Assembly (NCBI GenBank): GCA_031275525.1
Contig: JAISOP010000199.1
Coordinates: forward strand, 1-12,284
Length of the DNA: 12,284 nucleotides
Direction of reading: 5' to 3'
DNA from: Tannerella sp.
Lineage (GTDB): Bacteria > Bacteroidota > Bacteroidia > Bacteroidales > Tannerellaceae
The notes under the pieces were generated by a model. It was not told the origin of the DNA, did not search any database, and saw only the letters and a program-made list of their open reading frames with translations. The position numbers and the translations under genes were made by a program. Each line of letters starts with the position of its first letter. The first letter of the stretch is position 1. Positions 6,658-12,284 of this stretch are shown here, piece after piece.

Positions 6658-9600
6658 ATGAAGAAGCAAATGTTAATTCCTTTTACGGGATTGGTTTGGT
6701 GTATTTTAACACTGTCATGCAGAGAAAGCCGTACGGAGGAAAGCGCTGCTTTCCGGGCGATAGAAGAAGGGTTTCGCACAATACCCGATACTACGCGGAT
6801 AGGATGTTACTGGTATTGGATTTCCGACAATATTTCGAAGGAAGCTGTAGTGCGTGATTTGGAAGCAATGAAAGTGGCGGGGATTACCCGTGCGTTTATC
6901 GGCAATATCGGCCTCAGCGAAATCCCTTACGGCGATATTAAAATATTGACACCGGAATGGTGGGAAGTGATGCATACGGCCCTGAAAAAAGCTTCCGAAC
7001 TGGATATAGAAATCGGTATTTTCAACAGTCCCGGGTGGAGCCAGTCTGGTGGGCCGTGGGTGAAACCGCAGGAAAGCATGCGCTATCTGGCATCGGCCGA
7101 TGTGACGGTGAAGAAGACCGGCGCCGGACAGATGCGAATAAAATTGCCAGACCTGGGGACAGACGCACAGGATATCCGGGTAATCGCCTATCCGGCGCCG
7201 GGTGATTTCGCACAAAAGACTTGGGATATAAGGAAAAAGGACGGACAGACACTGATAGTTGACCTGACGTTGCCGCAACCGGCCTCCATCCGCAACTTTA
7301 CCTATACGACACAAACGCCCATCAAGACGGATGCGGAACTTTTCGTGAAAGAAGGTGACAGCTATCGTTCCCTGAAAAAAATCCATATCGACCGCAGTAA
7401 TGCGGCGCTGAATGTGGGATTTATCCCCTATGCGCCGGTTGTTATCTCGTTGCCCGAGACGCAGGCGGCTTCGTTCCGGCTTGTCATGAACGAAGCCGGC
7501 GGAGGCGATGCCAAGGTGACGCTTTCGTCGCAGCCGAGGGTGGAACGGTATGCGGAAAAAACGCTGGCGAAAATGTTCCAGACGCCGTTACCCATGTGGC
7601 ATGACTATTTGTGGGAGACGCAGCCCGAAGTGCCTGCGGCCTTATGTGTAGCGCCCGGGCAGGTCATTGACCTGACGGCAAAGGTTTCGGACGGCGTGCT
7701 GGAATGGGATGTCCCGGCGGGCGAGTGGATTATCTCGCGGACGGCGATGCGTTCCACCGGCGTAACGAATAGCCCGGCTTCGCCCGAAGGTACCGGACTG
7801 GAAATCGACAAACTGAACAGGCAGCACGTAGCCTCTCATTTCGACGTATTTATCGGCGAGATACTGCGCCGGATTCCGTTCGAAGACCGCACAAGTTTCA
7901 AAGTCGTCGTAGAGGACAGCTACGAAACCGGCGGACAGAACTGGACGGACGGAATGATCGAACATTTCAAAGCCGCATACGGATACGACCCGGTTCCTTA
8001 CCTGCCTGCACTGAACGGCGTAGTGGTTGGAAGCCCCGATATTTCCGACCGTTTCCTGTGGGATTTGCGCCGGTTGATAGCCGACCGTGTGTCGTACGAA
8101 TATGTCGGCGGACTGTGTGAAATCAGCAACCGGCACGGTTTGACCACCTGGCTCGAAAATTATGGCCATTGGGGATTCCCCGGTGAATTTCTGCAATATG
8201 GCGGACAGTCCGACGAGATTGGCGGCGAGTTTTGGAGTGAAGGTTCGCTGGGAGATATCGAAAATCGTGCGGCCTCGTCGTGCGGGCACATCTACGGGAA
8301 GCGGAAAATATGGGCGGAATCGTGTACGAGCGGCGGCCCTGTCTTCAGCCGTTATCCCGGTATCATGAAACAGCGGATCGACCGCTTCTTCACCGAAGGC
8401 ATCAACAGTACGATGCTGCACGTATATATCCAGCAGCCGTTTGAAGACCGCGAACCGGGTCTGGCCGCATGGTTCGGCAATGAATTTAACCGTAAAAATA
8501 CATGGTTTGGCCAGATGAACCTTTTCACCGACTACCTGCGGCGTTGCAACTTGATGCTGCAACAAGGCCTGTATGTGGCTGACGTGGCCTATTTCATCGG
8601 TGAAGACGCGCCCAAGATGACCGGCGTCTGCACACCGGAACTGCCGAAAGGCTATTCCTTTGACTATATGAATGCGGAAGTATTGCTGACGCGCGCCTCG
8701 GTGAAGGACGGCAAGTTGACTTTGCCCGACGGCATGCAATATTCCCTGCTTGTTTTGCCGCCCCTGCTGACGATGCGGCCGGAGGTGCTGTGCAAAATTA
8801 GCGAACTGGTTCATGACGGATTAGCCATCCTGGGGCCGGCGCCGAAGTTGTCGCCCAGTCTGGTCGGCTATCCGCAGGCCGATGCGGAGGTGGCATCGCT
8901 GGCCGGCAAACTGTGGGGAGCAGGGGATGAAAAAAATCGTACGGTTGGAAAAGGTAGGGTCTTTGCCGATGGCCAGTCCGTCAGCGACGTTTTTGCCGCC
9001 TTACAGATATTACCGGATTTCAGTACGGCAGACGACCCGCACAGCCCGGTTCTGTTTATCCACCGGACATTGCCGGAAGGAGACATCTATTTTGTTTCCA
9101 ATCAGAGTGACCAAACCGTGACTTTCCGTCCGGAAGTTCGCGTAACCGGGATGGCGCCGGAATGGTGGAACCCGATGACGGGTGAGATACGCCGATTGTC
9201 GGTCTTTTATTCGACCCAGACAACGACGACGTTGCCGCTCGAATTGCAGCCCTTTGAAAGCGGATTCGTGATTTTCCGCACGAAAGGTTCTCCTGCTGCC
9301 GGGGAGAATTTCCCGGAAAAGGAAGTGTTGCTGACCTTCGAGATGCCGTGGCGGGTGGAATTCGAACAGGGGAAACGCGGCCCGGAAGAACCGGTGATTT
9401 TTTCAACGCTGGAAGACTGGTCGAGGTCAACGGACACGCGTATCCGGTATTTTTCCGGTACGGCGACCTACCGCACAATTTTTACCCTGGAAACATTGCC
9501 GGGAAAGACACATTATATTGATCTGGGGAAAGTGATGGTCATGGCAAAAGTCAAGTTGAATGGACAGCCGGTAGGAGGCGTATGGACTATGCCGTACCGG

Positions 9601-9822
9601 GTGAATGTAACCGGTGTCCTGAAAGCAGGCGAGAATTCGCTGGAGGTTGAAGTGGTCAACAACTGGATGAATCGCCTGATTGGCGACTGGCAATTACCGG
9701 AAACAGAACGGAAAACGTGGGTCAATGTCAATCCCTGGAATGCCCATTCGCCGTTGCAGTCGTCCGGATTGCTTGGCCCTGTAGAGATTCAGGCATTTTC
9801 GTATGAAAATGTTCAGAACTAA
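6658..9822 (+). CDS. GH106-family alpha-L-rhamnosidase-like lipoprotein
   Basis: A 1054-residue protein. The N-terminus MKKQMLIPFTGLVWCILTLSC is a lipoprotein signal with lipobox LTLSC (Cys21), so it is probably membrane-anchored; the acidic residues after the Cys would suit surface export in Bacteroidetes. GH106 hallmarks are GCYWYWISDNIS (about 49-60), FNSPGWSQSGGPWV (122-135), VVVEDSYETGGQNW (from 416), LENYGHWGFPGEF, GEFWSEGS and KIWAESCTSGGP (Glu554). Glu423 or Glu419 and Glu554 are the likely active-site pair, by spacing and conservation as I recall the family; this is inference. A beta-sandwich of galactose-binding type closes the protein (about 900-1050: ATYRTIFTLE, VMAKVKLNGQPVGGVW, AGENSLEVEVVNNW). 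Length is normal and no interruption is seen. Members cleave alpha-L-rhamnosides from pectic or other complex glycans; the substrate cannot be told. It and the GH78 gene point away from each other across the repeat island. Confidence 0.9.
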   Translation: MKKQMLIPFTGLVWCILTLSCRESRTEESAAFRAIEEGFRTIPDTTRIGCYWYWISDNISKEAVVRDLEAMKVAGITRAFIGNIGLSEIPYGDIKILTPEWWEVMHTALKKASELDIEIGIFNSPGWSQSGGPWVKPQESMRYLASADVTVKKTGAGQMRIKLPDLGTDAQDIRVIAYPAPGDFAQKTWDIRKKDGQTLIVDLTLPQPASIRNFTYTTQTPIKTDAELFVKEGDSYRSLKKIHIDRSNAALNVGFIPYAPVVISLPETQAASFRLVMNEAGGGDAKVTLSSQPRVERYAEKTLAKMFQTPLPMWHDYLWETQPEVPAALCVAPGQVIDLTAKVSDGVLEWDVPAGEWIISRTAMRSTGVTNSPASPEGTGLEIDKLNRQHVASHFDVFIGEILRRIPFEDRTSFKVVVEDSYETGGQNWTDGMIEHFKAAYGYDPVPYLPALNGVVVGSPDISDRFLWDLRRLIADRVSYEYVGGLCEISNRHGLTTWLENYGHWGFPGEFLQYGGQSDEIGGEFWSEGSLGDIENRAASSCGHIYGKRKIWAESCTSGGPVFSRYPGIMKQRIDRFFTEGINSTMLHVYIQQPFEDREPGLAAWFGNEFNRKNTWFGQMNLFTDYLRRCNLMLQQGLYVADVAYFIGEDAPKMTGVCTPELPKGYSFDYMNAEVLLTRASVKDGKLTLPDGMQYSLLVLPPLLTMRPEVLCKISELVHDGLAILGPAPKLSPSLVGYPQADAEVASLAGKLWGAGDEKNRTVGKGRVFADGQSVSDVFAALQILPDFSTADDPHSPVLFIHRTLPEGDIYFVSNQSDQTVTFRPEVRVTGMAPEWWNPMTGEIRRLSVFYSTQTTTTLPLELQPFESGFVIFRTKGSPAAGENFPEKEVLLTFEMPWRVEFEQGKRGPEEPVIFSTLEDWSRSTDTRIRYFSGTATYRTIFTLETLPGKTHYIDLGKVMVMAKVKLNGQPVGGVWTMPYRVNVTGVLKAGENSLEVEVVNNWMNRLIGDWQLPETERKTWVNVNPWNAHSPLQSSGLLGPVEIQAFSYENVQN

Positions 9823-9838
9823 AAAAATAGACTGAGGT

Positions 9839-10249
9839 ATGGAAAAGTGGCTATTTGCCGGTGTGTTGTTTTTGGGGATATTGTTCCTCAACTTGCAGAT
9901 CAAGCGGGAAAGTAACCAGCTGTGCGTTCGACCCGTGGCCGCCACAGCCTCCCTGACCGAACGGAAACCCCCGACAGACACAGCACATAAACTCACATTG
10001 CTGAGCAACGAACTGAAAGGACATACTTGTGTACTTCCGAGGCAAACCTCCGGTCAGGGGGTTCATCACATCGCAAACAAACGCACGTTGCGAGGGTTGG
10101 AAAAAGTATTGCAACAATTTCGTCTCAGGGGTGAAAATCAACTCCGCAAAGTGAGTGAAATTATTTCTGATTGTCAAATTCTTAACTACTTTACACTCCT
10201 TTGCCGCAGGGGATATTATATATTCACCTTGCGGAAACTCCTTATTTGA
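9839..10249 (+). CDS. Doubtful small ORF with N-terminal membrane segment
   Basis: A 136-codon frame starts 16 nt after the GH106 stop, as MEKWLFAGVLFLGILFLNLQ, a convincing membrane segment or signal anchor. The rest is unrecognised and includes ASLTERKPPTDTAHKL, RLRGENQLRKVSEIISD and FTLLCRRGYYIFTL. A GAGG lies only 2 nt before the ATG, too close for a normal Shine-Dalgarno. The cysteine- and arginine-rich later part does not look like typical coding sequence of this genome, and other frames here are also short. It could be a real last gene of the GH106 operon, a truncated gene, or chance. Confidence 0.3.
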   Translation: MEKWLFAGVLFLGILFLNLQIKRESNQLCVRPVAATASLTERKPPTDTAHKLTLLSNELKGHTCVLPRQTSGQGVHHIANKRTLRGLEKVLQQFRLRGENQLRKVSEIISDCQILNYFTLLCRRGYYIFTLRKLLI

Positions 10250-10268
10250 TTTTAAGTAAGCTCCATAA

Positions 10269-10309
10269 CGTCATGCGAAAGATTCCATAGCGAATCTTTC
10301 CGCATGACG
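10269..10309. other. Strong 17-bp hairpin
   Basis: CGTCATGCGAAAGATTC (10269-10285) pairs with GAATCTTT and CGCATGACG (10292-10309) with one bulged C at 10300; the loop is CATAGC. No T-run follows on either strand (ATATATATAATAGG on the plus). It lies 79 nt before the first tiny membrane gene and 20 nt after the preceding ORF. It is either an atypical terminator of the GH106 transcript or a leader structure of the next operon. Confidence 0.6.
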
Positions 10310-10329
10310 GCATATATATAATAGGTAAG

Positions 10330-10359
10330 GGAATGTATGGACGTGAAGCCATGTATTCC
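10330..10359 (+). other. Second hairpin, 28 nt before the 10388 gene
   Basis: GGAATGTATGG (10330-10340) and CCATGTATTCC (10349-10359) form an 11-bp RNA stem with two adjacent G-U pairs and an 8-nt loop, ACGTGAAG. The wobble pairs would form only in the plus-strand RNA or, as A-C mismatches, not in its complement, which favours a role in the rightward transcript. Function unknown. Confidence 0.45.
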
Positions 10360-10387
10360 GATTCATTACAATTAAAATCAGATAAAG

Positions 10388-10597
10388 ATGAAAACAAAAC
10401 AAAATAACAAACTCTTGAAGTTTTTGTACATCCTGCTGATTATTGCAGGATGTGTGCTGGCGTGCAGCACGATGATTTCAAATGATTACCTGAAGGTGGC
10501 CATTGTATTGGTTACTCTCTGCACAGGTTTATTCGGGATCATGAAATCGATAGGCGGTTCGTCGGAGGAGAATTTAGACAAAGAGGAGGATAAATGA
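10388..10597 (+). CDS. Tiny two-helix membrane protein
   Basis: A 69-residue protein with a basic start (MKTKQNNKLLK), a hydrophobic helix at about 12-30 (FLYILLIIAGCVLACSTM), a short loop, a second helix at about 36-53 (VAIVLVTLCTGLFGIMK) and an acidic tail (SSEENLDKEEDK). Both termini would lie on the same side of the membrane. IAGC at 19-22 also fits a lipobox, so a lipoprotein is possible, though the second helix makes this less likely. I recognise no family. It overlaps the next gene by 4 nt (ATGA), which indicates translational coupling. The region before the start contains two hairpins and no clear promoter. Confidence 0.7.
   Translation: MKTKQNNKLLKFLYILLIIAGCVLACSTMISNDYLKVAIVLVTLCTGLFGIMKSIGGSSEENLDKEEDK
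10584..10589 (+). promoter_or_regulatory. Shine-Dalgarno of the second tiny gene
   Basis: AGGAGG lies 4 nt before the ATG at 10594, embedded in the codons for the acidic tail of the upstream gene. A full Shine-Dalgarno is uncommon in Bacteroidetes, where leaders are usually A-rich. It supports 10594 as a genuine start and implies the pair is translated in step. Confidence 0.5.
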
Positions 10598-10794
10598 ATA
10601 TAAAAATAGAAAAGGTCGTGAAAATAAATAAGGATTTGGTGGACGCATTGCTGATGTTGTCCGCAATCTCATTGGTTTTGACAGGTACGAGTGAGGTTTC
10701 CGATTCAACTCAAAAAACGACTATTATGACTATATTAGCAGTGGCGATCGTCGTATTGGTTCTTTGCCGTGTGTTGGCCGGCCGGCAGTCGTAA
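10594..10794 (+). CDS. Tiny two-helix membrane protein, coupled partner
   Basis: A 66-residue protein: basic, amphipathic start (MNIKIEKVVKINKDL), helix at about 15-31 (VDALLMLSAISLVLTG), a short polar loop (TSEVSDSTQKT), a second helix at about 43-62 (TIMTILAVAIVVLVLCRVLA) and a short basic end (GRQS). It shares size and two-helix layout with its upstream neighbour, but I see no clear sequence similarity between them beyond composition. Its start overlaps the neighbour's stop (ATGA). A hairpin and an intrinsic terminator follow within 90 nt, making this a two-gene operon. Possible roles include membrane-active toxin, holin-like protein or small regulator of a membrane complex; none is demonstrated. 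Confidence 0.7.
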   Translation: MNIKIEKVVKINKDLVDALLMLSAISLVLTGTSEVSDSTQKTTIMTILAVAIVVLVLCRVLAGRQS

Positions 10795-10818
10795 CGCCGG
10801 TGTTCAGATGGACCAGAC

Positions 10819-10883
10819 GCATTTTCCGGTTGACGGAGAATGCACAACCCTGACAGGATTCAACCCTCTGTCAGGGTTTTTTT
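10819..10883 (+). terminator. Double hairpin with intrinsic terminator
   Basis: The first stem, GCATTTTCCG and CGGAGAATGC (10819-10843), has a 5-nt loop and one G-U pair. The second, AACCCTGACAG (10846-10856) and CTGTCAGGGTT (10868-10878), is a perfect 11-bp stem ending in TTTTTTT (10877-10883). The second is a textbook Rho-independent terminator for the plus-strand pair of tiny membrane genes. Confidence 0.85.
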
Positions 10884-10913
10884 CATCCGATTCTATTCGG
10901 ACGTGGATTATTT

Positions 10914-10937
10914 AGAAACGTTGCATGCAGCGTTTCT
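10914..10937. repeat. 24-bp near-perfect palindrome
   Basis: AGAAACGTTGCATGCAGCGTTTCT is symmetric except for one pair (G-U in plus-strand RNA), centred on TGCATGCA. There is no spacer or T-run. It lies between the terminator of the tiny-gene operon and the 3' end of the Fic-family fragment, converging from the right. It could be a protein-binding palindrome or a recombination endpoint; a terminator is less likely. Confidence 0.5.
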
Positions 10938-10966
10938 ACTGTCTGAAATTTCAGGATAATCATTAG

Positions 10967-11284
10967 TCAACAGTTCTCGAAAGTCTGGTAAATGGTGGCA
11001 ATGGAGCTTTTGAAGGAGTCGTCTTTTTCGCGGGCAAAGAGCGGGCTGCCGCCGAATTTCTGTTTCAGCTGCGCGACAGCCGCCATTGCGCTGTCGTAAG
11101 TGGCGTGAAACTTGCCGGTTTCGGTGGTTTCTTCTACTGCAAGCTGCTGATAGTCGTATTTATCCAGCGTGTCGAGGGCATAAGCGTAATCGGTAATGAC
11201 CTGTAAAAGTCCGGTGGCTTCGTCGGCGGTCAGCGCAATGTCTTTGTTCCGGATGACGCCGGACAGGAGTTTGATGGTCTGCTT
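10967..11284 (-). pseudogene. Fragment of a RhuM/Fic-type protein (middle region)
   Basis: After a TAG at 11287-11285 the minus strand carries 105 open codons: KQTIKLLSGVIRNKDIALTADEATG, AYALDTLDKYDYQQLAVEETTE, KFHATYDSAMAAVAQLKQKF, SPLFAREKDDSFKSSIATIYQTF, then ENC and a stop at 10967. From memory of the family, this is the segment just before and into the Fic/Doc domain in Bacteroidetes RhuM-Fic proteins, where YQTF is followed by GGEDLYPS and later HxFSDGNKR. The frame has no ATG, both ends are truncated relative to the family, and the Fic motif is absent, so it is a remnant. Its GC-rich codon use differs from the CPBP gene upstream. The Fic domain end at the right edge belongs to the same family and may be the parent copy. 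Confidence 0.7.
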
Positions 11285-11328
11285 CTATTTCCTCAAACAT
11301 AATCGTACTTTTTTTTGCTCATTGTGAG

Positions 11329-12048
11329 TTATTTGTTTTGCATGAATAATATCACAGACAGTATCGCTGCCGGTATCAACCACACTATTCCGTTGATTAG
11401 CATTAGCCTTGAATCTGAGAGCGAGCTTTTGAAAAACACTGCAAATCCCAGATTTATTGCAATATGAAAAACGGCTGCAATAATGATATTGAATTGTGTT
11501 CCACGAAGCAACCACGCAATAATGATTGAGGCTGATACGCTAAAAAGTAGAAATCCGGACATAAAAAGTAACCCGTTTTTATAATGTCCGATATGCCACA
11601 AGCCCCAAATTGCGCCGACAATTATTGCCGCAATTAGAATTGTATATTTCTTTTCCAGTGTTGGCTGCAAAAAACCGCGCCAGCCAATTTCCTCGGCAAT
11701 TGCGCCAATCAGAATACCTGAAAGCATTATTGGCAAAAGGGACTGTAAGTTTTCTGTCATTTTCACGTTTAATCCCGCCTGTTTTCCCGCGAAAAATGAA
11801 ATACCAAATAACAAAAGCGGAGTAACGAAAGCAATTAGCGTTTTAATGACAACTGGTTTATTGAAATGGAAATTAACGGAAAACGGCAAGTCTTTAAAAA
11901 TTAATACGGTTAAAAGAAATGCAATTGCCGGCGCTAATTGTGGCAGTGTAATTTTTTCAAAATCAAGATTGATTTTTTGCTGTAGTACAGCCAGTGATAT
12001 GGTAATGATCAACGTGAAAAGTATGAATATTCCTGTTTTTAAAATCAT
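11329..12048 (-). CDS. CPBP-family intramembrane glutamic endopeptidase
   Basis: A 239-residue multi-pass membrane protein (ATG 12048; an earlier in-frame TTG at 12066 is less likely). The family (CAAX protease and bacteriocin-processing, ABI) has its active site in the membrane: here EEIGWRGFLQP (EExxxR motif), WGLWHIGHY (motif with essential His) and FHIAINL (HxxxN-type). Hydrophobic helices lie at the start (TGIFILFTLIITISLAVL), at PAIAFLLTVLIF, LIAFVTPLLLFGISFF, and through the C-terminal half. All catalytic motifs are present, so it is probably active. Substrate unknown; relatives process peptides, modify prenylated-type proteins or give immunity to bacteriocins. It starts 24 nt after the stop of the Fic gene on the same strand and could be co-transcribed. 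By eye it is much richer in A and T than its neighbours, suggesting separate acquisition. Confidence 0.88.
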   Translation of the reverse strand: MILKTGIFILFTLIITISLAVLQQKINLDFEKITLPQLAPAIAFLLTVLIFKDLPFSVNFHFNKPVVIKTLIAFVTPLLLFGISFFAGKQAGLNVKMTENLQSLLPIMLSGILIGAIAEEIGWRGFLQPTLEKKYTILIAAIIVGAIWGLWHIGHYKNGLLFMSGFLLFSVSASIIIAWLLRGTQFNIIIAAVFHIAINLGFAVFFKSSLSDSRLMLINGIVWLIPAAILSVILFMQNK

Positions 12049-12071
12049 ATTTTTGCGATTAAACAAAATTT

Positions 12072-12284
12072 CTAATTATTCTTATTTATCAGATTGACGA
12101 CCACTTTTACGATTATGTCCTTTTCTTCGGTGCGGCTTTCGGCAATCATCAGCGTAAGGGCGACAAGGGTGTTGTTTTCAATCAGGTGCGAGCCGTCGGG
12201 CTTGTACAGGATGCCGTTGCGGTCGAGAAACCAGAGGAACAGAAAGGCGGCAATGCGCTTGTTGCCGTCGCTGAACGAATGGTT
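12072..12284 (-). CDS. Fic/Doc domain protein, C-terminal end (partial)
   Basis: The last 70 residues of a protein that begins beyond the right edge. The frame opens with NHSFSDGNKRIAAFLFLWFL, the Fic/Doc active-site motif HxFx(D/E)GNxxR, in which the His acts in nucleotide or phosphate transfer to a target protein. It ends VALTLMIAESRTEEKD...KVVVNLINKNN and TAG at 12072, the usual end of RhuM-Fic proteins of Bacteroidetes as I know them. Whether an N-terminal RhuM DNA-binding-like domain is present cannot be seen. Fic proteins AMPylate or phosphorylate targets; many behave as toxins. The gene is followed after 24 nt by the CPBP protease and then by a fragment of the same Fic family. Confidence 0.88.
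   Translation of the reverse strand, partial: NHSFSDGNKRIAAFLFLWFLDRNGILYKPDGSHLIENNTLVALTLMIAESRTEEKDIIVKVVVNLINKNN

Noticed and set aside
7642..8814. 390-codon open frame on the minus strand
   Set aside because: Antisense to the GH106 gene with no recognisable domain; the plus-strand frame carries all family motifs.
11285..11515. 76-codon minus-strand frame overlapping the CPBP gene
   Set aside because: It overlaps the C-terminal region of the CPBP protease in another frame and shows no domain; the CPBP motifs settle the true frame.
10967..12284. One Fic gene simply interrupted by the CPBP gene
   Set aside because: The fragment order is wrong: the C-terminal Fic end comes before the middle segment in the direction of transcription, so the two pieces cannot be the halves of one gene split by an insertion.

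Overview
The window looks like chromosomal DNA of a Bacteroidales bacterium, probably gut-associated and possibly near Parabacteroides/Tannerellaceae; the genus is a guess. The basis is a Bacteroides-type GyrA, two alpha-L-rhamnosidase-type glycoside hydrolases (GH78 and GH106) with Bacteroidetes-style export signals, a conserved Bacteroidetes hypothetical protein, a RhuM/Fic-type gene, and several -7 elements close to TAnnTTTG, the Bacteroidetes primary sigma factor signature.

Layout, left to right. (1) 1-1852, minus strand: gyrA, cut by the window edge and lacking its C-terminal part. A candidate promoter lies just upstream. (2) 1853-2269: intergenic DNA with a perfect 12-bp inverted repeat. 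(3) 2270-4660, minus: a GH78 alpha-L-rhamnosidase-like gene with signal peptide, interrupted by a single in-frame TAG and otherwise open. (4) 4661-6657: a repeat island. It holds two copies of a 120-138 bp palindromic element (cores 4871-5008 and 6179-6298), a degraded small gene whose 3' half is an 11-unit 21-bp tandem repeat, a bidirectional hairpin terminator, and one apparently intact conserved hypothetical gene (5626-6090, minus). (5) 6658-9822, plus: a GH106-type lipoprotein. (6) 9839-10380: a doubtful small ORF and two strong hairpins. (7) 10388-10794, plus: two tiny two-helix membrane proteins overlapping by 4 nt, closed by a clear intrinsic terminator. (8) 10914-12284: a palindrome, a Fic/RhuM-family gene fragment (minus), an AT-rich CPBP-family membrane protease gene (minus), and the C-terminal end of a Fic/Doc domain protein running off the right edge (minus).

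The two rhamnosidase genes are oriented away from each other across the repeat island and would both act on rhamnose-containing glycans outside the cytoplasm. No SusC/SusD pair, sensor or regulator is visible, so they are not shown to be part of a complete polysaccharide utilisation locus here. The most unusual signals are the nonsense-interrupted GH78, the palindromic element whose arms differ between copies by base-pair-preserving changes, the heptad-repeat pseudogene, and the uncharacterised overlapping pair of tiny membrane proteins.
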